From contig NZ_CP027194.1 of assembly GCF_002970935.1 (NCBI RefSeq), forward strand, positions 2,170,001-2,234,000: a stretch of DNA of 64,000 bases, written 5' to 3'. This DNA comes from Lactobacillus sp. CBA3606. Lineage in GTDB: Bacteria > Bacillota > Bacilli > Lactobacillales > Lactobacillaceae. Made by a program: the position numbers and the translations under genes. The number at the start of each line of letters is the position of its first letter. Position 1 is the stretch's first letter. Positions 18,669-26,100 of the stretch are shown here, piece by piece. Under the pieces are notes generated by a model, which saw only the letters and a program-made list of their open reading frames with translations, was not told the origin of the DNA and ran no database searches.

Positions 18669-19512
18669 TGATCAACGGGCTGCCGTGTTTGCAGACGTCT
18701 ATTTATTATTATTCTTAGCCTTGTTTAGTGTAACCGCAGTGTTAATGACCTTAACCGCCAATCTAACCCTCAATACGATCTATTTAGGGTTGACGGTCTT
18801 TATGATTTTAATGACGTATTTTTTTGGAGCGGTTACTGGATTGGTTGCCAACCTTTTATTTATCTTTGCGCAAGCAGTGGTGATGATTTATATTAATGCA
18901 ACCCATCAAGCTGAAATACCAATGATTATGATTTTTTGGTTAATCATGCCGTTACTTTTATCGGCGACGTTTTATGCGATGACCCGGCGGTTAGCGGCCT
19001 TACAAGCGGCCAATGCCAAATTACGGGGCGATATTATGCAGCGTGGGGCATTCGATGAACGAACGGATTTACGGACGACGGTGGCGTATATTCAAGATGC
19101 TCAAGTATTTACAGAAACGAATCGCCGGTTCCAATTACCAGTGACGACGGTGATTGTCCGAATTCGTTACTTCAACGAAATCAAACGGATGATGAGTGAT
19201 CAACAATTTTCAGATCTATTGCGATTGACTTCCGATACAATTACCGGCGCGACTCGCGATAATGACATTACGTATTCATTGGATCAAGAGAATCCAACTT
19301 GGGCGATTTTATTATTTTCAGATGTTGCAGGGTCAAAGATTGCTGCTAATCGAATTAAAACGAGTTTTGACAAGGGCCTACAAGCTTCAGTTAGTTTGAG
19401 TTCGTTAGAAATTTTGTTAGTCGTGGGGATTGCTAGTTGGGACCCGGAAAAAATGAAGAGTCCCTATGATTTAATGAACACAGGGATTAAAGAAACTGAA
19501 TACGATGTGTAA
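18661..19512 (+). CDS. Membrane protein with degenerate GGDEF domain, probable c-di-GMP receptor (PssE/PelD-like)
   Basis: 283 residues: four membrane helices in the first 108, a short linker helix (RRLAALQAANAKLRGD), then a GGDEF-type fold. The active-site motif is replaced by DQENP (208-212), so it should not make c-di-GMP. An inhibitory-site motif RxxD (R199, D202, read RDND) remains exactly five residues before it, the canonical spacing. This is the pattern of PelD and Listeria PssE, which bind c-di-GMP and switch on polymer export. ATG overlaps the BcsB-like gene by eight bases with AGGGGG upstream. Receptor role is a strong inference from motif spacing and neighbours. Confidence 0.8.
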   Translation: MNDDQRAAVFADVYLLLFLALFSVTAVLMTLTANLTLNTIYLGLTVFMILMTYFFGAVTGLVANLLFIFAQAVVMIYINATHQAEIPMIMIFWLIMPLLLSATFYAMTRRLAALQAANAKLRGDIMQRGAFDERTDLRTTVAYIQDAQVFTETNRRFQLPVTTVIVRIRYFNEIKRMMSDQQFSDLLRLTSDTITGATRDNDITYSLDQENPTWAILLFSDVAGSKIAANRIKTSFDKGLQASVSLSSLEILLVVGIASWDPEKMKSPYDLMNTGIKETEYDV

Positions 19513-19552
19513 CGGTACGGTCACGTTTTTCAGTTGTGTACAAACAACTTAG

Positions 19553-19581
19553 TCGACAAACTGGATTTTTGGGGGTATATT
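19553..19581 (+). promoter_or_regulatory. trxB promoter
   Basis: TCGACA (19553-19558), 17-base spacer, TATATT (19576-19581), 38 bases before the trxB start codon. Confidence 0.6.
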
Positions 19582-19619
19582 TAGCCACGTAGATTAGTTA
19601 AGTGGAAGGGGTTTTAGAA

Positions 19620-20558
19620 ATGGCAAAGCGTTACGACGTGATTATTATTGGTGCTGGTCCTGCTGGGATGACAGCGGCCTTATATGCCTCACGGGCCAAT
19701 TTATCAGTATTACTATTAGATCGTGGGATTTATGGTGGACAAATGAATAATACCGCCGCAATTGAAAACTACCCGGGTTTTAAATCAATTTTAGGGCCAG
19801 ATTTGGCTAAGGAAATGTATGAATCCTCAACGCAATTTGGCGCAGAATATGCTTATGGTAGTGTTGAATCTGTTGAAGATCAAGGCGACATTAAAGTGGT
19901 CAAAACGGATTCGGACACGTTTGAAACTAAAGCAATCGTCATTGGCACGGGATCAGAGTACCGCAAGCTTGGGGTACCTGGCGAAGATACCTATGGTGGC
20001 CGGGGTGTTTCGTACTGTGCCGTTTGTGATGGGGCATTCTTCCGTAACAAGCACGTGGTCGTCATTGGTGGCGGTGATTCTGCCATTGAAGAAGGCAGTT
20101 ACCTAACGCAATTAGCTGATAAAGTGACTGTTATTCATCGGCGTGATCAATTACGAGCACAACAAATTTTACAAGACCGGGCCTTTGCAAATGAAAAGAT
20201 GAACTTTGTCTGGAACAGCAACGTCACGGAAATTGTTGGTGATGGGAAAAAGGTCACTGGTGTGAAAGTAACTAATAATCAAACGGGTGAAAATAGCGAA
20301 ATTGCGGTTGATGGGGTCTTTATTTATGTTGGGATTAACCCAATTACCAAGCCTTTTAGTAATCTAGGTATTACGGATGAAAATGGTTGGATCGAAACGA
20401 CTGACCATATGGAAACCAAAGTTCCTGGAATCTTTGCTGTAGGCGATGTACGTAAAAAAGATTTGCGGCAAGTTGCTACCGCTGTCGGTGAAGGCGGTAC
20501 GGCTGGACAACAAGTCTATTCATACATTACAGCTCTCGGTGATAAAGTTAAAAATTAG
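19620..20558 (+). CDS. trxB: Thioredoxin reductase
   Basis: NADPH-dependent FAD enzyme that reduces thioredoxin in the cytosol. 312 residues. FAD motif GAGPAG at 11-16, redox pair CAVC at 133-136, second nucleotide motif GGGDSA near 151, and C-terminal FAD motif GIFAVGDVR. ATG 19620 is preceded by GAAGGGG; a longer frame from GTG 19602 lacks a site. It has its own promoter, so it is separate from the polysaccharide genes upstream. Its downstream terminator region has been interrupted by an insertion sequence. Confidence 0.95.
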   Translation: MAKRYDVIIIGAGPAGMTAALYASRANLSVLLLDRGIYGGQMNNTAAIENYPGFKSILGPDLAKEMYESSTQFGAEYAYGSVESVEDQGDIKVVKTDSDTFETKAIVIGTGSEYRKLGVPGEDTYGGRGVSYCAVCDGAFFRNKHVVVIGGGDSAIEEGSYLTQLADKVTVIHRRDQLRAQQILQDRAFANEKMNFVWNSNVTEIVGDGKKVTGVKVTNNQTGENSEIAVDGVFIYVGINPITKPFSNLGITDENGWIETTDHMETKVPGIFAVGDVRKKDLRQVATAVGEGGTAGQQVYSYITALGDKVKN

Positions 20559-20575
20559 GTCACGAGTGTCAGTTT

Positions 20576-20628
20576 AAAAGTCTGCTAGTTTGCGAGCATT
20601 AATATAAACTCGGAACAAACGGACTTTT
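20576..20628 (+). terminator. Hairpin after trxB
   Basis: AAAAGTCTG (20576-20584) pairs with CGGACTTTT (20620-20628) with further inner TTTG/CAAA pairing. The T-run is only four bases, so it is a moderate terminator at best. A stronger second hairpin downstream is split by the IS. Confidence 0.4.
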
Positions 20629-20860
20629 AGGACATGTTTCGAGATGACTGATGACAAATAGTCACGGCAGGAAGTCACAAATTCTGGTTCTAAAATATCT
20701 GTTGTTGGTAATTGAGTGAAAACTTGATTACTGGCAGCGGATATTTTTGTATGTATTTTATTTGTAGTATATTAAAAAAGTGCAGAAAAAGAGATATAGT
20801 CGGCAGACTTATATATCTATCCACTACCACATTTCAAGAGAAAGAAGCGACTATACCCCT

Positions 20861-22117
20861 ATGAGTAAGGATACTAAATTTTTATTGGGAATTAAAGACC
20901 AAAACATCAAAAAAGTAACTATTATCAATAACATTCAAGAAAAAGGACCAATCGAGGTTCAAGCAGTTTTGGACTATCGTCCAAAAGCGTGTCCAAAGTG
21001 CGGCGTGCTCAACAGAAAAAGCATCATTCGTTATGGCTGGCGGCAAGTAAAAGTTAAGCTACTTAGGAGCAGTGAGCGAGACGTTTTACTGCATCTAAAG
21101 AAACGGAACTTTAAGTGTAAAGTGTGCAACAGCTATTTTTTAGCAGCAACCAGTTTAACGCAACGGAATCATACAATCTCTAATAATGTTCGTATCGCTT
21201 GCTTAGAGAAGCTGAGTGAACCGGTGACCATGACACACATTGCTCACGAATTGAATATTTCAAGTAGTACAGTTGTCTCAATGTTAAAGACCTACGAACG
21301 TGATTTATTGACCCATTATGATTGGTTGCCAAGTGTCATTTGTATGGATGAAATCAAGTCAACCAAAGATGCCAATGGTTCGATGAGTTTCGTCTTTATG
21401 GATGGAGAAACTCATCAATTTATAGATATCTTAGAATCGAGAACACTTGCTAGTCTTGAAAAATACTTTAACCGTTATACGAAAGCAGCCCGAATGGGTG
21501 TCAAAGTTATTGTAACGGATATGAATTATACGTACCCTGAGCTAGTGTCAGTATTTCCAGAGGCCATAATCGTTACTGACCGGTTGCACATCGTGAAATC
21601 GGCGGTGGTAGGCTTTAATCAAACTCGTATTCGCGTCATGAAACAATTTGCTAAATCAAATATTAAATATAAAGCACTAAAGAGATATTGGAAACTACTC
21701 TTAAAACCTAACGAGAAACTTGATATCAAGAACTATAGGCACTATTCCTTTATTGCCGGACGCCATACCCAAAATCAAATTGTTGAAGAGATGCTGGAAT
21801 TTGATCCAGATTTAAAACGAGCCTATGACGCCTTGCATACACTCAGAAGCGCCGTCAAATATCGAGATTTACCCCGTTTAAGACAGGTTCTCGATGCTAG
21901 TAATCAATTTCCAGAGGAAATGGAGAAACATTTTTTGAAACTACGAGATAGCCAAGAGTCGATTGAGAACGCACTTAGATATCAATATTCAAATGGTCCT
22001 TTGGAAGGGACAAATAACAAAATCAAAGTTTTAAAACATACCGCCTATGGTTTTGGAAATTTCAATAATTTCAGATTGCGTATACATTTAATGTTCGCAT
22101 TAAAAAAAGGTGCTTAG
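20861..22117 (+). CDS. ISL3-family transposase
   Basis: 418 residues from ATG 20861; the frame continues upstream to 20780, but the homologous start is MSKDTKFLLGIKD. A zinc-finger N-terminus (CPKCG ... CKVC), a helix-turn-helix (HIAHELNISSSTVVSML) and a DDE domain are visible: D in CMDE, D in VTDMNY, and E in SNGPLEGTNNKIK with the family ending TAYGFGNFNNFRLRI. Length and motifs are complete, so the transposase is probably active. The gene ends within a hairpin at the right end of the element. Confidence 0.93.
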   Translation: MSKDTKFLLGIKDQNIKKVTIINNIQEKGPIEVQAVLDYRPKACPKCGVLNRKSIIRYGWRQVKVKLLRSSERDVLLHLKKRNFKCKVCNSYFLAATSLTQRNHTISNNVRIACLEKLSEPVTMTHIAHELNISSSTVVSMLKTYERDLLTHYDWLPSVICMDEIKSTKDANGSMSFVFMDGETHQFIDILESRTLASLEKYFNRYTKAARMGVKVIVTDMNYTYPELVSVFPEAIIVTDRLHIVKSAVVGFNQTRIRVMKQFAKSNIKYKALKRYWKLLLKPNEKLDIKNYRHYSFIAGRHTQNQIVEEMLEFDPDLKRAYDALHTLRSAVKYRDLPRLRQVLDASNQFPEEMEKHFLKLRDSQESIENALRYQYSNGPLEGTNNKIKVLKHTAYGFGNFNNFRLRIHLMFALKKGA

Positions 22118-22137
22118 CTGTTGCGCGGCTAAGCACC
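22109..22137. terminator. Hairpin at the IS right end
   Basis: GGTGCTTAGC / GCTAAGCACC perfect 10-bp stem, overlapping the transposase stop codon. The A-run to its left makes it a rho-independent terminator for minus-strand transcription entering the IS; on the plus strand it lacks a T-run. Confidence 0.65.
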
Positions 22138-22225
22138 AATAAAAAGATTACCAACAACAGTTGACAGAGAACCCAAATTCTTGCCATGACTATTTTTTTG
22201 CGTGATTTTGTTGGTCGCATTTTAG

Positions 22226-22277
22226 TTGCCCTCAGGGCGGTAATTCGCTATAATCAGCAACACTGAAAGCGATTACG
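22226..22277 (+). promoter_or_regulatory. Promoter with overlapping downstream cre site for the second EAL gene
   Basis: TTGCCC (22226-22231), 17-base spacer, TATAAT (22249-22254). TGAAAGCGATTACG at 22264-22277 matches cre (TGWAANCGNTNWCA) at 13 of 14 positions and begins around +3, a position where CcpA bound to HPr-Ser-P typically represses. Both elements are read directly; regulation is inferred. Confidence 0.65.
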
Positions 22278-22311
22278 ATTAGACCCTTAACTCACAGTGA
22301 AGGAGGCAACC

Positions 22312-22977
22312 ATGCCAACGTATAAATATTTTGCCCAACCCATTAAAAATGTCCTGACGAACCAGACTATTTTGTATGAATTATTATTACGACAATGGCA
22401 TGAGGCGCACCAAAATTGGGGAATTCCAACTGATTTTGAGCTCACTCCAGCGGCGGTTATCCAGTTGTTGGATGTGGCTGTTAAGGAATTAAAGTACCAC
22501 AATGTTTCAATTAACCTGACCCAAAAACAATTTGCCGATCCGGTCATGCAACGTGACTTGAATGCGTATGTAACTGAAAATTTATTGCCACGCCAATTAA
22601 CCATTGAATTAGTCAGCACGCCGGATTTAGCGGTATTAAAAGCTATGAGCCGAGATTATCGCTCGGCAGGGGTGCTAATTGCGTTTGACGATGTGGGCTC
22701 GGATAATTTGTTGGCAGACATTGCCCCCATGTTACCGTATGCCAACACGATTAAGTTTGCATTGCAAAATAGCCGTCAAAATGGTCAGACCAATTTGAAA
22801 ACAGCAATTTCAGAGCTCCGTTTTTGGTTTGAAAAAGCGGAAGCCGAGCAAATGCTGTTTACCTTTGAAGGGATTGAAACGGCTGCTGACTTGCAATTGG
22901 CACATCACTTGCGGATCACAAGGGGACAAGGGTATTTGTTTGCCAAGCCACAGTTACCCGCGACATTTAATCGTTAA
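22312..22977 (+). CDS. Stand-alone EAL-domain protein (second candidate c-di-GMP phosphodiesterase)
   Basis: 221 residues, a single EAL domain paralogous to the minus-strand protein at 8686-9366. Catalytic positions are retained: E23 (YELLLRQ), N68, E99, D126/D127 (FDDVGS), K148 (IKF), E186/E189 (FEGIET), Q206 (GQGYLFAKP). Differences from canonical enzymes are loss of the second Glu in the E-x-x-E strand (IELVS) and an altered loop after the DD pair (DDVGSDN in place of DDFGTG). Hence activity is likely but less certain than for the paralogue. ATG 22312 has AAGGAGG before it. Own promoter with a cre site. Confidence 0.8.
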   Translation: MPTYKYFAQPIKNVLTNQTILYELLLRQWHEAHQNWGIPTDFELTPAAVIQLLDVAVKELKYHNVSINLTQKQFADPVMQRDLNAYVTENLLPRQLTIELVSTPDLAVLKAMSRDYRSAGVLIAFDDVGSDNLLADIAPMLPYANTIKFALQNSRQNGQTNLKTAISELRFWFEKAEAEQMLFTFEGIETAADLQLAHHLRITRGQGYLFAKPQLPATFNR

Positions 22978-22978
22978 A

Positions 22979-23028
22979 AACGCACTAACCGTGGTATCAG
23001 GGTCATTGCCATGGTTAGTGCGTTTCTT
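22979..23028. terminator. Terminator between the EAL gene and DUF421 gene
   Basis: AACGCACTAACC (22979-22990) pairs perfectly with GGTTAGTGCGTT (23013-23024), followed by TCTTT. Preceding A-run serves the convergent minus-strand gene. Confidence 0.8.
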
Positions 23029-23660
23029 TAATGTTGATAGGGAAATAATAAGAGTTGTTTATTCGTATAAGTGCCTAAATAAATATCGCTTAGGGTGTAA
23101 TGTTTGGCATCAAGTTGCGCTTGTAGCCAAGCTAAATCATGATTGCTACTCTCTAAGGCATCCGTATTTAGCTGACCATCGACAATTAAAGGATATTTGA
23201 TGGCATCGTCACCAACTTGCGTAATTGTTAATTGACCGTTCTGTTCGAGAATCGCACGTTTAACGTAACGGATGTCGGTAATGCCCTCAGTACGCAAACG
23301 GAAGGTTAAGTCATTAGCACTCAACCCGTTTTTTAGGGCGGTTGCGACCATCAGCTCACCATTTTTAATTAAGAGTTGTGGTTGACCGTCAATCAAGGTT
23401 TTAATATAGCGATTATGATGGGTCAAAAATCGGAGGACTAAGACGAGTAACGTCCAGATTAACAGCACTAAGATATATTGAAGGACAGTGACACTCGTGC
23501 TATAAATCATCCCACCAACGATGGCACCCAGTACATAGTTTTGAACCTGATCGAGCGCACTGATAGGGGCGAGGTTACTTTTCCCGGATAGATTAATTTG
23601 AAGAATGATAGTTAATAAGCCTAGGCCTAACTTAATGGGCACATCCCAGTATGAAAACAT
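23028..23660 (-). CDS. DUF421 (YetF-like) membrane protein
   Basis: 210 residues with three N-terminal membrane helices followed by the DUF421 soluble domain. The YetF-type signature is visible as SALDQVQNYVLGAIVGG and LLIKNGEL, with RLRTEGITDIRYVKRAILEQNGQL in the C-terminal part. Function is unknown; relatives in sporulating bacteria include germination and stress proteins. It overlaps the upstream DUF3290 gene by one base. This DUF3290-DUF421 pairing is a recurring two-gene unit in lactobacilli and suggests a membrane complex. Confidence 0.82.
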   Translation of the reverse strand: MFSYWDVPIKLGLGLLTIILQINLSGKSNLAPISALDQVQNYVLGAIVGGMIYSTSVTVLQYILVLLIWTLLVLVLRFLTHHNRYIKTLIDGQPQLLIKNGELMVATALKNGLSANDLTFRLRTEGITDIRYVKRAILEQNGQLTITQVGDDAIKYPLIVDGQLNTDALESSNHDLAWLQAQLDAKHYTLSDIYLGTYTNKQLLLFPYQH

Positions 23661-24112
23661 TATTGGTCCCCCTTAACGTAAGTGATTTGCGGATTAATTG
23701 GGGTGGCTTTGGTTAAGGTATAGCTATTTCCATCGGGATTAATCGTCACGTTATAAATGGTTTTATTCACTATAATTAACATGCCACTATTGACGGTGGC
23801 AGTATTTGACCAGATCTTGTGGCGCGAGACGTGGTGTTTTTGTGCCACCCGTTGCATAATCTGAGTGACTTGCGACTTTTGGGATGAATTAGATTGTAAC
23901 GTCTGCCATTCATTAAATTGAATGCCAATCAGCAAGAATAATAATAAAACCATGATAATAAATAAATCACGATACTTTAAGTCGGTTTGATGCCGATACC
24001 AGAGCCAACTAACTAGACCGATAATTAAAATAATAATACTAATTACTGCCAGTTGGATTAGCGTGTGGTTACTGTTTTGTTGCGTTAAATAAGTGTATGA
24101 ATAAAAAGTCAT
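23660..24112 (-). CDS. DUF3290 membrane protein
   Basis: 150 residues, two membrane helices near the N-terminus (residues 18-40 and 47-65), then an extracytoplasmic domain of about 80 residues. Matches DUF3290, an uncharacterised family. AAGGGGG precedes the ATG on the minus strand. An extended -10 (TGGTATAAT, minus strand, 24134-24142) lies just upstream. Partner of the DUF421 protein. No function can be assigned. Confidence 0.75.
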   Translation of the reverse strand: MTFYSYTYLTQQNSNHTLIQLAVISIIILIIGLVSWLWYRHQTDLKYRDLFIIMVLLLFLLIGIQFNEWQTLQSNSSQKSQVTQIMQRVAQKHHVSRHKIWSNTATVNSGMLIIVNKTIYNVTINPDGNSYTLTKATPINPQITYVKGDQ

Positions 24113-24133
24113 GATAGCCCCCTTATGAGCTTA

Positions 24134-24142
24134 ATTATACCA
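24134..24142 (-). promoter_or_regulatory. Extended -10 promoter for the DUF3290-DUF421 pair
   Basis: Minus strand reads TGGTATAAT about 20 bases upstream of the start codon. No clear -35 box. Confidence 0.5.
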
Positions 24143-24306
24143 ATTTTTCAAGTAAAAGAGACTGAAATAATAATGGCAATAGTGGTGCTAGCAGCATAAA
24201 TTGCAAGGCAAACGCAGATTTATCATGATTTTTAACTTGTAAAGGGGTCACATGTTGTATACTATTTTTGTAAGCACTAACAATTATATGAATTGGGGAT
24301 GGTCAC

Positions 24307-26034
24307 TTGAGTTGGAAAGAAACATATTCAACTTGGAAGCAACAGGCAACACTCGAACCAAGCCTAAAAGCAGAATTAACGAATTTAGCAGGCGATGAAG
24401 CGACGTTAGAAGATGCCTTTTATCAGCCAATGGAATTTGGAACAGCCGGGATGCGTGGTATTCTCGGCCCTGGGATTAATCGCATGAATATCTATACAGT
24501 CCGTCAAGCAACGGAAGGGCTGGCGCGGTTCATGGATACGCTACCAGCTGAGGTTAAAGACCGTGGTGTGGCAATCAGCTTTGATTCACGCCATCATTCG
24601 ACCGATTTTGCGCATGAAGCGGCGCATGTTTTAGGGGCACATGGTATTAAATCATTTGTCTTTGAAGGGTTACGACCAACACCTGAATTATCGTATACTG
24701 TGCGCCACTTAAAGACTTATGCTGGGATTATGATTACAGCTAGCCATAATCCAAAACAATATAATGGTTATAAGATCTATGGTGAAGATGGTGGTCAAAT
24801 GCCACCGAAGGAATCTGATTTAATCACATCATATATTCGCAAAGCTACTGATTTATTCGCTATTGACGTGGCTGATGAAACGCAATTGTTGGCTGATCAT
24901 ACCATGACGATGATTGGTGATGATGTGGATCAAGATTACTTGGCTGAAGTTAAGAAGATTACCATTAACCAAAAGCTAGTGGATGAAGTGGGGAAGGACA
25001 TGAAGCTTGTGTTCACGCCATTACATGGGACTGGCCAGATGTTGGGTGAAAAAGCCCTCCGCAATGCAGGCTTTAAAAACTTTAGCATTGTTAAGGAACA
25101 AGCCATTGCTGATCCCGAATTTCCAACGGTCAAGTTTCCTAATCCTGAATTTCCATCTGCTTTTAAGATGGCGATTGAATTAGGGAAAAAGGAAGGCGCC
25201 GATGTTTTAATTGCGGTCGATCCTGATGCTGACCGGTTAGGGACGGCAGTGCGTCAGCCCAATGGTGACTACGTGTTATTGACGGGTAACCAAATTGCGG
25301 CGGTCTTGTTACATTACATCTTACAAGCCAATAAAGATGCTGGCACGTTGCCAGCGAATGCTGCTGCGGTGAAGTCGATTGTTTCAAGTGAATTTGCAAC
25401 GAAGGTTGCGGCATCATATCATGTCGACATGGTTAATGTCTTAACTGGTTTTAAATACATTGCAGAACAAATCGAACACTTTGAAGCGACTGGGGAACAC
25501 ACCTTTATGTTTGGTTTTGAAGAAAGCTATGGTTATTTAATCAAGCCATTTGTTCATGATAAAGATGCCATTCAAACCACAGTATTATTGGCCGAAGTAG
25601 CAGCTTACTACAAACGTCAAGGCAAGAACTTGTATAATGGGTTGCAAGACTTGTTTGCTGAGTACGGGTATTTCCGTGAAAAGACGACTTCAGAAGAATT
25701 CGATGGTGTAGGCGGTAGTGACAAGATTGCGGCTCTCATGACTAAGTTCCGTGAAGAGGCCCCTGTTGAATTTGCGGGCTATGAAGTTGTTTCAACGGAA
25801 GACTTCCAATCACAAGTTGAAACCTTTGCGACTGGCAAAACGGCGCCAATTGCGTTACCAACGGCGAATGTTTTGAAGTATAAGTTAGCGGATGGTACTT
25901 GGATTGCCATCCGGCCTTCTGGGACTGAACCTAAGATTAAGTTTTATATTGGGACCTTAGGGGATTCTTTGGATGCTGCTAATACGAAGTTAGAACAATT
26001 TGATCAAGCGATTCAGGCTTTTATTAAAGCTTAA
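24307..26034 (+). CDS. pgm: Phosphoglucomutase/phosphomannomutase
   Basis: Interconverts glucose-6-phosphate and glucose-1-phosphate, supplying GalU. 575 residues, the length of Firmicute alpha-phosphoglucomutases. The active-site serine loop TASHNPKQYNGYK has Ser146; the metal loop is DPDADRLG; the sugar-binding loop is FEESYGY; the phosphate-binding loop is RPSGTEPKIKFY near the C-terminus. Starts with TTG, preceded by GGGGA. Monocistronic, with a terminator directly after. Supplies precursor for teichoic acid and exopolysaccharide. Confidence 0.94.
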   Translation: MSWKETYSTWKQQATLEPSLKAELTNLAGDEATLEDAFYQPMEFGTAGMRGILGPGINRMNIYTVRQATEGLARFMDTLPAEVKDRGVAISFDSRHHSTDFAHEAAHVLGAHGIKSFVFEGLRPTPELSYTVRHLKTYAGIMITASHNPKQYNGYKIYGEDGGQMPPKESDLITSYIRKATDLFAIDVADETQLLADHTMTMIGDDVDQDYLAEVKKITINQKLVDEVGKDMKLVFTPLHGTGQMLGEKALRNAGFKNFSIVKEQAIADPEFPTVKFPNPEFPSAFKMAIELGKKEGADVLIAVDPDADRLGTAVRQPNGDYVLLTGNQIAAVLLHYILQANKDAGTLPANAAAVKSIVSSEFATKVAASYHVDMVNVLTGFKYIAEQIEHFEATGEHTFMFGFEESYGYLIKPFVHDKDAIQTTVLLAEVAAYYKRQGKNLYNGLQDLFAEYGYFREKTTSEEFDGVGGSDKIAALMTKFREEAPVEFAGYEVVSTEDFQSQVETFATGKTAPIALPTANVLKYKLADGTWIAIRPSGTEPKIKFYIGTLGDSLDAANTKLEQFDQAIQAFIKA

Positions 26035-26055
26035 GGGATTACTGAATTTAAATTT

Positions 26056-26097
26056 AAAAGGAATGCCGCTGATTTTTTTCAGGGCATCCCTTTTTTG
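26056..26097. terminator. Terminator between pgm and the dipeptidase gene
   Basis: AAAAGG-a-ATGCC / GGCAT-c-CCTTTTTT around a 15-base loop. Shared by the two convergent genes. Confidence 0.8.
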
Positions 26098-26100
26098 TAT

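Larger units (their letters stand above)
20678..22181 (+). mobile_element. ISL3-family insertion sequence with 8-bp target duplication
   Basis: The element proper spans 20686-22173 (1488 bp). Its terminal repeats start GGTTCT and share CTGTTGTTGGTAAT (20686-20712 and, inverted, 22147-22173); seven internal bases differ. It is flanked by an 8-bp duplication CAAATTCT at 20678-20685 and 22174-22181, the target-site size of ISL3 elements. It contains one intact transposase gene in the plus direction. Intact ends, duplication and gene suggest recent insertion. Confidence 0.93.
20656..22200 (+). terminator. Terminator hairpin split by the IS insertion
   Basis: The left arm AAATAGTCACGGCAGGAA (20656-20673) and the right arm TTCTTGCCATGACTATTT (22179-22196) plus a T-run are complementary at 16 of 18 positions, with one further G-U pair. 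Joining the flanks of the IS at its target site gives an ordinary hairpin with T-tail and an eight-base loop. The IS sits in the loop, with 1.5 kb now separating the arms. Confidence 0.75.
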
